Positions 22,956-33,175 of a stretch of 64,000 bases of DNA are shown here, one piece after another. The stretch's first letter is position 1. Every line of letters begins with the position of its first letter. The notes beneath the pieces are model-generated. The model worked only from the letters and a program-made list of their open reading frames with translations, did no database searches and had not been told where the DNA came from. Both the position numbers and the translations under genes were made by a program. The stretch comes from Uranotaenia lowii (taxonomy: Eukaryota > Arthropoda > Insecta > Diptera > Culicidae), in contig NC_073692.1 of assembly GCF_029784155.1 (NCBI RefSeq), forward strand, positions 278,958,413 to 279,022,412, in the 5' to 3' direction.

Positions 22956-23572
22956 CACTCAGGCAAATTCTTATTATAATTTTCATAAGATGCGTCTTAT
23001 GAACCGCTTTTTAGAGTGTAAAATTGATTGAAGAAGCGGCATTGTGAAAAAATAATGAACACATTCGTTCCATCAGTCGTTATTTTTCATCGTCATACGA
23101 GGCAACAGTAGTGGAGCCAATATAGTTTTTCTAAAAGTTAAAGTGATTTTCTTAATCTAAATGGTAAGTTTGTAAAAGTTGACATTATTGATAAACTCAA
23201 TCACATTTTTTTTGTTCACTTTTCAGCATGTTGACCGGAAAAAGTAAAAATTCAAAGGACATGATGTGGCTGGATAATTTTGTTGGAACCGGGTGTTTGT
23301 GTGCAGCTGATAGTGATCATGATGTAACAAATTAGCTAGAAACTAAATAGAATGTTTTTAACATAAATTATCTTGAGTTATTTACATCAAACAAGACATT
23401 TTCTGTTTCCATAAGACCCTCTTATGAAAAGCAACAACCTCTTATTGAAGTAAGTGTTCATCTGAAGAATTCATTCGTATCATAAGATAATCTTATGAAT
23501 TTCATTGATTTTTCTTATGGCGCCAGTTCATAAGAGAATCTTATGGCACACTTAATATTATTTTTCTGAGTG
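22956..23572 (+). mobile_element. CACTCAG-ended element, copy 1
   Basis: It begins CACTCAGGCAAATTCTT and ends TTTTTCTGAGTG, with TA at 22954-22955 and 23573-23574. The interior holds several short palindromes of the form CATAAGA-N-TCTTATG (22982-23003, 23410-23426, 23481-23497, 23529-23546). It also contains an intron-like stretch (ATG followed by GTAAGT at 23164, acceptor TTTTCAG ending 23226) and a 35-codon open frame (23228-23335). The superfamily is not identified. The TA duplication is two bases only, so it rests on agreement of both ends. Confidence 0.7.
23228..23335 (+). other. 35-codon open frame inside CACTCAG element
   Basis: It runs from ATG just after a splice-acceptor-like TTTTCAG to a TAG, giving a peptide with KSKNSKDMMWLDNF and a Cys-X-Cys pair. 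Upstream is ATG-GTAAGT at 23161, so the pair looks like a short intron of about 63 bases. This might be a remnant of a captured exon or of the element's own gene. No family is recognised and the peptide is too short to claim as a gene. Confidence 0.2.
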
Positions 23573-24091
23573 TAGATTTTAAGGAAAAATTTACCCTGAG
23601 ATGATTTTTAGCTGATCTTGGTTCAAATTAATTCATTCACACGTCTTTGATTAAAATTCTTTATCGTTTCAAAATATCTGCAGAAAAAATTTCTTTGCTT
23701 TTGAAAGAGCGTTGTTATTATCACATTGATCTAACTCAAACATTTCTCACATTCTTATTCAAATATTTAATGAATAATAGAATGACAATTTTCCTGATAT
23801 TGTGCTGCAATTCTCAGTGTTTTTAGGTTTCCCGGTAAATAATTAGAAACTTTTCTATTTTATAAGTATAATTATTTTCCATAACATTGAAGCTAATCAA
23901 AGCTCCGTAGGCCACAAATTGACGATTCTCTTATGAACTGGTGCCATAAGAAAAATTAATGAAATTTATAAGATTATCTTATGACTGAAATGAATTTTCT
24001 AAAGGGTGATACGGTCAAAATTTGGTCAATATCAACTTGACGTATTTCTTTCAATTTTGCATTTAAAAAACCTGAACACCCCTCATTTTGA

Positions 24092-24093
<2 letters not shown>

Positions 24094-24128
<35 letters not shown>
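24094..24128 (+). repeat. TG dinucleotide microsatellite
   Basis: An uninterrupted run of about 17 GT units in the 5' leader of the Tc1/mariner element, likely variable in length between copies. Confidence 0.95.
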
Positions 24129-24132
<4 letters not shown>

Positions 24133-24178
24133 ATGTTGCTCTTATTTTGATTTTGGAATTCACTCTTCAGTTGTCAAA

Positions 24179-25192
24179 ATGCCGTCCAAGGAAGAAGAGC
24201 AGCGTATTAAAATTTTGCTCGCGCATTGCGAAAATCCGAGCTACTCGCACGCAAAGCTGGCAAAATCGTTTAAAGTTGCCAAATCAACCGTTACAAATGT
24301 AATTATAGTCTTTGGGGAACGTTTGTCGACAGCCAGGAAGTCTGGATCGGGGGGAAAATCGAAAACCGAAAGCCGCTGAGACGACAAAGAGAGTTACCGG
24401 TAGTTTCAAGCGAAACCCTAACCTCTCTCTCCGAGATGCCGCAAATAAGCTGGGTGTATCGTCTACAACCGTGCATCGAGCCAAAAAACGAGCCGGACTA
24501 TCGACTTACAAGAAGGTAGTGACTCCAAATCGCGATGATAAACAAAATAGGACGGCCAAAGCGCGATTTCGGTGGCTGTACACGATGATGCTGACGAAGT
24601 ATGACTGCGTGGTAAACCTACGGCAAAGCCGACTACAAGCAGCTTCCGGGACAGGAGTTTTATACGGCAAAAAGAAGGGGAAAGGTAGCAGATATTTTCA
24701 AGCACATGAAACTGTTAAAGTTCGCGAAGAAATATCTGGTTTGGCAAGCCATCTGTATCTGTGGCTTGAAAAGCAGCATTTTCATAGCTTCCGGAACTGT
24801 CAACCAAGAAATTTACGTGAAAGAGTGTTTGAATAAACGTCTGCTGCCTTTCCTGAAGAAACACGGTTGTTCCGTACTGTTTTGGCCGGATTTGGCATCT
24901 TGCCATTACGGTAAAAAGGCCATGGAGTGGTACGCCGCCAACAACGTGCAGGTGGTTCCCAAGGATAAGAACCCTCCCAACACGCCAGAGCTCCGCCCAA
25001 TTGAGAAATACTGGGTTATTTTCAAGCGGAACCTACAGAAGACCAAAAAAAAAAACTGCTAAGGACGAGCAGCAGTTCAAGGCAAACTGGCTTTCTGCGG
25101 CGAAGAAGGTGGACAAGGTGGCTGTACAAGATCTGATGACAGGGGTTAAGCGTAAGGCCCGGCAATTCGGATTTGGAAAAGCGGAATTCTAA
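24179..25192 (+). pseudogene. DD37E transposase with deleted catalytic motif
   Basis: The gene starts at MPSKEEEQRIK and shows two helix-turn-helix regions (LAKSFKVAKSTV; LRDAANKLGVSSTTVHRA). A first frameshift falls near 24360. At about 24613-24616 the sequence jumps from TKYDCVV straight to TYGKADYKQLPGQEF: about 11 bases that should carry the MDDE block are gone, removing the first catalytic Asp. The second and third catalytic positions remain in FWPDLASCHY and RPIEKYW, with 37 residues between them. A last frameshift lies in an A run near 25045. The C-terminus ends FGFGKAEF. It is inactive, though the termini could still be mobilised in trans. Confidence 0.9.
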
Positions 25193-26149
25193 CTGAATAC
25201 TTTTCCTAAATTTTATACTAATTAAACATGAAAATGAAATTTAATTTGATTTTTTAAATAAACGATTTTACTGATTTACACGCGTTTTCCCTTGACCAAA
25301 TTTTGACCGTATCACCCTTTAGATGAACATCTTTTAAAACAGGATGTTTTGAGTTTCATAAGATAATCTTATGATTTGGTCAAAACATTTTAAGTTTCAT
25401 AAGAATGTTTTCATAAAGCAGGAAATGGCATAAAAATATGGATTTTTTCTGAGACATTGATAATTTGAGACCCATATCTTGAATTTAATCACTTTATATA
25501 AATCTTTTTTTTCACAATCCTGACCATCAGACCAAATTTTATTCCGGTTGAAATTGTCAAAAAAAAAAAACAACGAAAAAAAGATGATTTGTTCGCTAAT
25601 CTTGTAGTGGGACTTGAAATTCTCCCACAGAATCAGCAGGCACGTCAGTTGTTGGCGGATGTACGGAAAAATCTTGGGAAAATTCGTTACCCGTTTCGTT
25701 CTCTGGGCTTTTCGCTTTTGCTCAGCCAGTAAGCTAAAGTGCGGACAAAAATTTCGTAAATTCAAAGTCTATGAATATTTCCAACATAGCTAAGCTTACC
25801 TTAGCTTGATTGAAAGTCTATGAATATTTCCAACATATTGTAAAAATTCACAAAAATATAGAATTTTGCTAAATAAACTTACTATGTCAAGAATGTCACG
25901 ATTACTTTGAATGTATTATTTTTTCTGAATTGCTTCTGATGATAAACAATCTTGTGCGTTTTTTCCTGTTGCTTAGAAAGAATGTGTTCATTTTATTTTC
26001 ACAAAGCAGTTTCTCCCATTCTTCATAAGAACTTCTTGTGAAAATGAAAGAAATTCATAAGACTCTTATGAAAAATTATTTTGGACTCAAAAAAGAGGTT
26101 CATAAAACGTGTCTCATGAAATTCAGAATAGGATTTCTTCTGAGTGTAT

Positions 26150-27725
26150 ATATTATTTGGAGGTTGAACCCCCAGATTGCCAAACATCATGCAATTTTGG
26201 GACACCCTAATTATGTAGTATCCATGTAAACGTTGTGTTTAATAAATTAGTATAATAATAGGTTTTTTTTTCTATTCCAGGTAAACTTTCTAAATAGTTG
26301 AAGCCAGGTAAGCAATAAATCCACTTCAATTCATTCGAATGACCAATTATTTGCAAAGGTCTCATGACAACTTAAAAATAATGAAAACATCGATTTGTTT
26401 GTGGATCCAACACACGGAATGCGACTATTTCAGGAACGCAACCAATTTTGTCGCTTCACTTATTGGTTACCTACTGCCTGTGAGCTTATTTTATCATCTT
26501 CCCCCCCCCCTCCCCCTCAGATATAAGAGATAAATGTTCCCAGCTGACAGTTGGACGACGGTTTCAGCCAGCCAAACATAGCAGCAAATTACATTTTATC
26601 GATCTATGGCTAATTGGCACCTATCATCATCGGGTACTGGCGAACGATGTCGTTAATTAACTGGTGATAACACTTGCCTACGTTTTTGAAATGTCGTATT
26701 ACATGTTAGTTACTTCAAAAATTTTCTACATATTTTTGAATCTATTTCACAGTTTTATAACACATCATAAGGCCAACAATTGATGCGATATCTTCTTTAA
26801 AATCATTACTTGCAGAATTTACAGCCAGATGTTTACCTTGCCACTCTTACCTGCTCATCCCTGTTCACCTCACACTAATAGGGGGAGTGAATGTGGCACA
26901 GATAAGTTAAGCCAATGGAAACGGAACCTACTTAGGCTCCAGCAATATCCCCCAAACAACACACCACATTGTAGTCGTTCTAATTCGAAAGATCCATTGG
27001 CACATTTACACTCGCAACAAAATTGCGCAATAAATTGGCAAACTTACGGCCATCTCAACTTCATCATCCAAAACAACACGGCAAAAATGACAGGCATGGC
27101 ATGGGGTCTGGAGCTGAGAAGAAGCGCGAGCCGGCGAAATAGTGTGGCGATTGCTTGAAATGTTTACCTACTTCTACTTGTTTACTCAATTTAAGCCGTA
27201 TTTTATCCCGGCAGTGGTTGTGATCCGAATGGAAATTACTGGAGTGGAGGTGTTGCTATTTTTTGTTTGTTTGTTTGTTTTTTTGCTATCAACCGGTTAG
27301 TGTACCCTCAATTTATTCAAAGTTATTCCGAATATTTTTTCAAAACGGGACTCTACGGGCAAGGTGTAGTCGAGCACTCACCCTTAGTCAAAAGTCAAAT
27401 CGAGTGGAGCATCTAGGCGTTTAATGAATCATTGAGAAGATAAAATCGGTTCCAGTTTAAGTGTTTGACGAGAATAATACATAAAGGCTTTCCGAGATAT
27501 TTCAATTGATAGTCACCTGTGGGTTGTTGCTCCAAGGCTAGAGAAAGAGGACTTATGCTACCAAGTCATAATTTTCATTCATCATCATGTTTTCTTAGTT
27601 AGAGGAGGCTCTCTATGAATATGTTAAAGTAACTCTTTTTGTAAAACATTGTTTAAGGCACAATCTTTGACATGTTTGATGAAATATAATAATGCTAAGG
27701 AAAATAATCGAAAATGTCAATCTCT
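26150..27725. other. Unique-looking DNA, no gene supported
   Basis: Composition is moderate between 26300 and 27600. Low-complexity tracts include a C run near 26500-26515 and TTTG units near 27262-27280. A 109-codon open frame at 26829-27158 has no recognisable domain and an uneven Asn/His/Ser-rich composition, so I do not call it a gene. Confidence 0.5.
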
Positions 27726-27738
27726 GAAAGACCATTTT

Positions 27739-27970
27739 TTTTTAGATATGTCTTTATTTGTATCAATTCATCATTACATTTATATTACATTATTACATTA
27801 AATTAGGTGTTCAGCTCAATAATGAACTATTCAGAGCCCTATAGTTAACTAGATAATAAAAAATTATTTATAAGATTTAAATTTGCTGAGCGCAATCAAG
27901 TATTCAATGTAGGAGAACATCCTGTAATGGCAAAAATATTTTAAACTTTAAACACTATCCTAAAATAAAA
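27739..27970 (-). other. Juan-like 3' UTR and poly-A tail
   Basis: It lies between the ORF2 stop and the T run on the plus strand. The minus strand carries AATAAAG followed by ACATATCTAAA and a short A tail, consistent with a polyadenylated transcript reverse-transcribed at this site. Confidence 0.75.
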
Positions 27971-30943
27971 CTAATTATAAAGAGAACGAATCTCTGCGAT
28001 GGAAGACTGCATCGATTTGCCTCTGAAGTTGGAGATGATTTTGTTGGCCATCTCTTCGATCGATTAAATGCCCGCAATCCAATGAAGATCTTCGGTGCTG
28101 TGTCAAGGTGGAAGCCGCAAAATCATTTTCAGAACCTTGTTCTGAATCCTCTGGATGGCCTTCTTCCTCGTCGCGCAGCAGCTAGACCAAATCGGAACTG
28201 CATACATTATCGCTGGTCGGAATACCTGTTTGTAGATTAACATCTTATTTCGCAGACACAACCTGGATTTCCTGTTGATGAGAGAATAAAGAGATTTAGT
28301 GTATTTATTACATTTAGATTGAATATCTTCAATGTGATTTTTAAAAGTAAGATTCCGATCAAGTGTAAGTCCCAGGTACTTCACGTGATCAGACCATTCT
28401 AATGAAACCCCATTAAAAGTTATGGAATGATTTTCATTAGGTTTTAAAAATTGAGCTCTTGGCTTATGGGGAAATAAAATAAGTTGAGTTTTGGAAGCGT
28501 TAGGAGAAATTTTCCACATTTTCAAGTAATTTAAAAAGAAATTTAAATTTTGTTGCAATCTACTGCGTACCACACGTAAGTTCTAACCTTTGGCTGAAAG
28601 CAAATTATCGTCAGTAAATAATACCTTCTGGTACATCAGGAAGATCAGAAGTAAAAATATTGTATAAATTTGCCCAAGTATACTGCCCTGAGGGATACCA
28701 GCTCTAATGGGTGTCCTTTCAAAGCATGAATTTTGATAGCTTACTTGTAAGGTTCGGCTAGTCAAATAATTTTGTATAATTTTGGTGAGATGTACGGGAA
28801 AATCAAATCGAGCTAATTTAGCTACTAAACCTTTGTGCCAAACACTGTCAAAAGCTTTTTCAATATCAAGAAGAGCAACACCAGTTGAACAACCTTCAGA
28901 TCTGTTAGCGTTTATCATATTAGTTACACTCAAAAGTTGTTGTGTAGTAGAATGTCCATGACGAAAACCAAATTGTTCATCAGGGAAAATAGAATTCTGA
29001 TTAATGAGGATCATCATTCTATTCAAAATAACTCTCTCGTATAGTTTACTTAAAGATGGAAGCAAACTAATTGGTCGATAACTTGAAGGCTCTGAAGCAC
29101 TTTTTCCAGGTTTTAAAATTGGAGTTACTTTGGCATTTTTCCATTTATTTGGAAAATAAGCCAAGTGAAAACATTTATTGAAGATTTTAACTAAAAAATT
29201 TAAAGTGCTTTCAGGCAACTTTTTAATAAGAATATAGAAAATCCCATCTTCCCCCGGGGCTTTCATATTTTCAAATTTTTTGAAAATCAATTTAAGTTCA
29301 CCAATATTTGTCTCACAAGAACTTTCAAATACATTTTGTTTAGAAAGAATATCATCAAATTCAAGGGAAATTTGAGCATCAATTGGACTTACAACGTTTA
29401 AATTAAAATCATGAGCAGACTCAAATTGTGGGGCTAATTTTTTAGCTTTTTCTGCATTAGTTAAAAGAAGTTTATTCCCATCTTTCAAAGTGGGAATTGG
29501 CTTCTGGGACTATTTCAGAATTTTAGTCAATTTCCAAAATGGCTTTGAGTAGGGTTTTATGTCCTCTACTGCTTTTGCAAAATTTTCATTACGAATAAAG
29601 TTTAAACGACGTTTGATTTCTTTTTGAAGGTCGCAATAAATAAATTTCAAATAAGGATCCCTAGTTCGTTGATATTGGCGTCGACGAATGTTTTTCAGTC
29701 ATATCAAAAACTGAAGATCATCATCGATCAAAGGTTGATTAAATTTATGTTTAACTTTAGGTATTGAAGTGGTTTTAGCATTGACTATTGAAGTTCTCAA
29801 ATTTTCTACAGCCAAATCAATATCTTCAATTGAATTCAGTGGAACGTTTACATCTAAATTACGTTCAATAAAATTACTATATCGCTCCCAGTCAGCTTTT
29901 TGAAAGTTAAAAGTTGATTTTTAAGATAAGTTAACCACCGTTAATTAATTTTGTAAATTTATTTTTCGGCATATCGGTGAAAAGTAGTTATGAAATTGAT
30001 AAAGATGGATAGAGAAGTGAGAAGAAAATTTACAGATGTTGAAAAGAGCGAAAGAGCATTTTTGCTCGGTACTACTTCTCCTAAATAATGAAATGTTGCA
30101 GGGTAAAGTATGGTGTACGTTAAAAAGTTTCCTCGCAAAATGCTCTTTCGCTCTTTTCAACATCTGTAAATTTTCTTCTCACTTCTCTATCCATCTTTAT
30201 CAATTTCATAACTACTTTTCACCGATATGCCGAAAAATAAAGTTAAAAGTTGATTTTAAAGGGTTTTCAATGGGACTTTGGGATAAAGAAAAAGTTACTG
30301 GAAGGTGGTCTGAATCGAGGTCCGCATGAGTAACTAATTGACTACAATGCTCGCCTAAATCCGTTAGAACCAAATCAATTGTGGAGGGATTTCTAATCGA
30401 AGAGAAACAAGTATGCCCATTAGGATATTCAACAGTATAATAACCTGCAGAGCAGTCATTAAATAAAATATTCCCATTTGAATTTGATGAAATATTATTC
30501 TAAGATCGGTGTTTTGCATTAAAGTCACCAATAATAAAAAAAATAGATTTGTTTCTGGTGAGTTTTTGTAAATCTCCCTTCAAAAAATTTTTCTGTTCAC
30601 CGCTACATTGAAAAGGCAAATATGCGGCAACAATTATAATTTTCCCCATAGAAGTTTCTAATTCAATTCCAATTGTTTCTAAGACTTTTGTATTGAAAGA
30701 AGGAAGAAGTCTACGACTATTGATGACAATAGCTACACCCCCACCCTGTCGATCAAGTCGATCATTTCGCAAAATTTTAAAGAAAGCATTGCTTTTCAAG
30801 TTATTGTCCGGCTTTAAAAAAGTTTCAGTGATGGCAGCAATATGTATGTTTTGGGTTTTCAAAAATATAAAGAACTCATCTTGGTTAGCCAGCAAAAATC
30901 TAGCGTTCCAATTCATAGAATTTAAAAATCTATTTGGATCCAT
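27971..30943 (-). pseudogene. Juan-like ORF2: endonuclease and reverse transcriptase
   Basis: It starts MDPNRFLNSMNWNARFLL. Endonuclease signs: ITETFLK, RQGGGVAIVI, IIGDFNAKHRS and SDHLPVTF. Reverse transcriptase signs: KAPGEDGI, YRPISLLPSLSKLYE, LLDIEKAFDSVWH and GIPQGS. A TAG replaces the Trp after NAKHRS (30500-30502); more stops occur near 29700 and 29510. Before the active-site loop the frame shifts and a few codons are lost, leaving FTDD where the family has FADD. A stop after SAKG (28580) splits off the C-terminal part (SRLQQNLNFFLNYLKMWK), and another frameshift falls near 28105. It ends ...RSLYN at 27971. Unable to make an active protein. Confidence 0.9.
29922..30238. mobile_element. 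Palindromic insertion with 19-bp duplication, copy 2
   Basis: The sequence AAAGTTAAAAGTTGATTTT appears on both sides (29903-29921 and 30239-30257), while an intact Juan-like element should carry it once (coding KSTFNF then QKADWERY). The inserted 317 bases begin with a head of about 35 bases resembling 14685 and 43905. A long imperfect palindrome follows: left arm from about 29958 (TTTATTTTTCGGCATATC) and right arm ending 30241. Arms extend about 100 bases and pair well. A duplication this long suggests target-primed integration rather than cut-and-paste, though internal microhomology is possible. No ORF belongs to it. Confidence 0.75.
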
Positions 30944-31154
30944 GAGGGATTCGTAAAGTCATAATAATTTTGTTAGCATAATTAAAAGAAGTTTGGAAAG
31001 CTTCAAACATTGAATTTGCTTTCAACATAAGTTGCATCATTTCCATTAAATTTTGATGCAAAAATTTTAATTTTTCCTCAGTAATCTCACCCAAATCAAC
31101 AAAATTGTTAGGATCAGAAAATGAAGGAGAAGAACAAGTATTTGAATTTCGGGG
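30930..31154 (-). pseudogene. Juan-like ORF1, C-terminal fragment
   Basis: About 75 codons remain, reading NSNTCSSPSFSDPNNF and then LMEMMQLMLKANSMFEAF, ending HGSK and TAG. ORF1 of Jockey-clade elements is a nucleic-acid-binding Gag-like protein with CCHC knuckles; only the tail, without knuckles, is present. The stop codon overlaps the ORF2 start region (ATG at 30941-30943, stop at 30930-30932), the compact arrangement usual for this group. Truncation at 31155 coincides with the apparent target duplication. Confidence 0.75.
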
Positions 31155-31159
31155 AAGAC

Positions 31160-31425
31160 CATTTTAATGTAACTTTTTCTACGTTCTAAGTTAACAGTAT
31201 AACTTTTTAAAAGAACGTATTAATGTTGGTTGGTGAGTTTCTAAAATAATGTAAGTTTTACTTAATTAATTTTTATATAAAAGTTGAAAGCATTAATTCC
31301 GAATTTGTCAAATCAAGTAACACTTCAAAATTAATATTTTTCTTAAAACTTAACTCAACACTTAAGTAGGTAGGATGACAATTGAAATATGAGAAAAATT
31401 CATGATTAAATTTCAAAACCCAAAC
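31160..31425. other. AT-rich spacer, nothing recognised
   Basis: It lies between the 5' edge of the Juan-like element and the CT-rich array. No gene or repeat is recognised. Confidence 0.5.
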
Positions 31426-31821
31426 CCAAAACATATTTCTTTGATTAATTGAGGCCCTCCCTCTTTCCATTAGGGAAATATAGAGCGGGGAGGGTGCCTC
31501 TTTTATAATTTTTATTTAATTCAAAAACTAATTAAGCAAATGGAACCAAATTTAGCATGGGATGATAGAATGATAATTTGAGACCCCTCCCTTATCCAAT
31601 TGGCGAAATAGGAGAGAGTGAGGTGGAACCAAAATATTAAATGTTTCCTTAAATCTTTGGCGTAACTCTCTCTTCCGAGTGGGGAAATAGGAAGAGGGAA
31701 GGGGGTTCCTGAACAATTTTTTTACATTACTCGAAAAAAGTTTAAGTAAATGGAACCATATTTGGCATGGGATTGTTTTTGAGTACGAGAAATATTTCTA
31801 TGATTATTTGAGAAGTAACAG

Positions 31822-32453
31822 CCAAAAGTTTGGGATCAGTCTTCTAAAACATGCATTTTTATTTCACGCTGAAGTTTCATCATTTTCTGATGATTTTCAT
31901 CAAAAAATCTGACCGTTGATAAAATTATGCAAATTTGTTTTGATCATAACTTATTTCTCTCATAAGTTATTGCAGATCGGATTGGCTTCTTTAGAAGCTG
32001 ATAAATTGGACTTTATTTGGAAGGCTTAGCTATCATAAATGATTATTATCCGACCTTTAACCAAAATAAGAACATTAGTTTTTAAATGAGTATGAAGTTG
32101 AAATAACATAGAACATTTGATTTCAAGATTTTTACTTTGAATAACTAATTCAAAGGCTTTCAAATAAGCCAATTCGATCTGCAATAACTTGTTAGACAAG
32201 TTATGCTTAAAACAATTTTGTATTTTTTTTTCACGGTCGGATTGTTTGGTGAAAATCATCAGAAAATGATAAAAACCTTAGCTAATGTTCTGAAGAAGTT
32301 AGTCTTCAAAAATAATTCAACTAAATATCCATAAAGCAAGTTCAACTCATTAGCTTCCAAATCAGCTTACCAGATAAACAATACGTTGTTTTATAACAGA
32401 GATGTGCGTGAAATAGAAATGCATGTTTTAGAAGACTGATCCCAAACTTTTGG
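31822..32453. mobile_element. 632-bp TIR element, CCAAAAGTTTGGGATCAG ends
   Basis: The left 48 bases (starting CCAAAAGTTTGGGATCAG) and the right 48 bases are reverse complements with one visible mismatch. A second inner pair, TCATTTTCTGATGATTTTCA and its partner near 32255-32275, extends the arms. The interior is AT-rich and non-coding. No convincing target duplication was found, so the superfamily is open. It splits the CT-rich array, so it is younger than the array. Confidence 0.8.
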
Positions 32454-32464
32454 GAAGAGAATCG

Positions 32465-33175
32465 AGAAATCACAACACCATTTTTATATCGTCTTACCAA
32501 TCCGACATCTTAAAAAGTGTACCACCTCATCAGATGGAGGACGAGGGATAGTTATTTGTCCTACATCCATAGAAGAGGTTGCAAAAATCCAATGCCTATT
32601 TAGCCAATCTCTGTGCCAAAAATGCGCTGAAATGTGCACTGTGCCGAAGACGGTTGTAGTGAATAGGAATAGCAATATAAATAAATAAAAAAATATATTT
32701 TGATAAAGAGTAAAAGCATGAGCAATAAGCAATTTTGTCCTACGTCATTTAATTTAAAACTTATTAAACTTGAGAGAAATCTCAAAACATATTTAAGCGT
32801 GCTAAGAAACAGACTATAAGCGCAAGCTTTCGAGAAAAGGATAGACCTATCAGGTGTCACGATTAAGAGAAAGAGAGAGAGAGAGTGAAACGTGAGGTTG
32901 ACGGGAATACGACAACGGTATCTTTGAAAAAGCACTACTGGCACAAGGAGTCGAGCTCCCAACCAAAATGATGCATGACCAATACATTCAAGCGATTCAA
33001 GAAAAACATTTTATGGGATTTCCTTCCTATTGGATTATTCATCCCAGATACAAGAAAATTTAAAAAAAAATCACATCAGCCGTTGGGAGAGTCGAACTAA
33101 CTTCATCAATTATATCGTCTTGCCAGTCCGACAGGTTAAGGTTAATGCTGGCGGACACAAATCGAATCATCCCCG
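32465..33175 (-). repeat. Composite repeat A with tRNA-like head
   Basis: On the minus strand: a tRNA-like block (TGTCGGACTGGCAAGACG, then GTTCGACTCTCCC as B box, 33067-33145), then ATCCCATAAAATGTTTTTC, TTGGTCATGCATCATTTTGG, GGGAGCTCGACTCC, and far downstream CACAGAGATTGGCTAAATAG with GCATTGGATTTTTGCAACC. These match 63540-63822 in order. An extra AT-rich segment (about 32690-32900, with an AG microsatellite) separates the two halves, and a second TGTCGGATTGGTAAGACG block lies at 32490-32510. The head is Pol III-like, so this is probably a SINE or composite. Confidence 0.65.

Larger units (their letters stand above)
24002..25319 (+). mobile_element. Complete DD37E Tc1/mariner transposon (dead)
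   Basis: Terminal inverted repeats of 28 bases (left begins AAGGGTGATACGGTCAAAAT) are perfect reverse complements. TA dinucleotides at 24000-24001 and 25320-25321 are the target duplication. Total length is 1318 bases. A TG microsatellite of about 17 units (24094-24128) lies in the 5' leader, and the transposase gene fills most of the rest. It sits inside the inverted copy of the CACTCAG element, so it is younger than that element. Confidence 0.95.
23912..26146 (-). mobile_element. CACTCAG-ended element, inverted copy 2, interrupted
   Basis: Homology to copy 1 in inverted orientation is seen at both sides: 23922-23999 corresponds to 23470-23545, and 25960-26146 corresponds to 22956-23060. 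The right terminus TTCTGAGTG at 26138-26146 is followed by TA. The left terminus is missing. The middle (24002-25319) is a Tc1/mariner insertion; without it the copy is about 915 bases. The CATAAG palindromes are shared (25357-25373, 26054-26072). Confidence 0.65.
27739..31155 (-). mobile_element. Juan-like Jockey-clade non-LTR retrotransposon
   Basis: On the minus strand the order is: end of ORF1, ORF2 (endonuclease then reverse transcriptase), a 3' UTR with AATAAAG, and a short poly-A (27735-27743 as T). The sequence AAGACCATTTT flanks both sides (27728-27738 and 31155-31165), which is a plausible target-site duplication; the exact edge is blurred by the T run. The 5' part of ORF1 is missing, as expected for 5' truncation during target-primed reverse transcription. 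A 0.3-kb palindromic element interrupts it at 29922-30238. Wording of both ORFs matches what I know of mosquito Juan elements. Confidence 0.9.

Noticed and set aside
25765..25840. 27-bp direct repeat AAGTCTATGAATATTTCC occurring twice 49 bases apart
   Set aside because: A local duplication within the CACTCAG copy 2 interior; too little to interpret.
26829..27158. 109-codon plus-strand frame
   Set aside because: Asn/His/Ser-rich with no domain; length is within chance for this composition.
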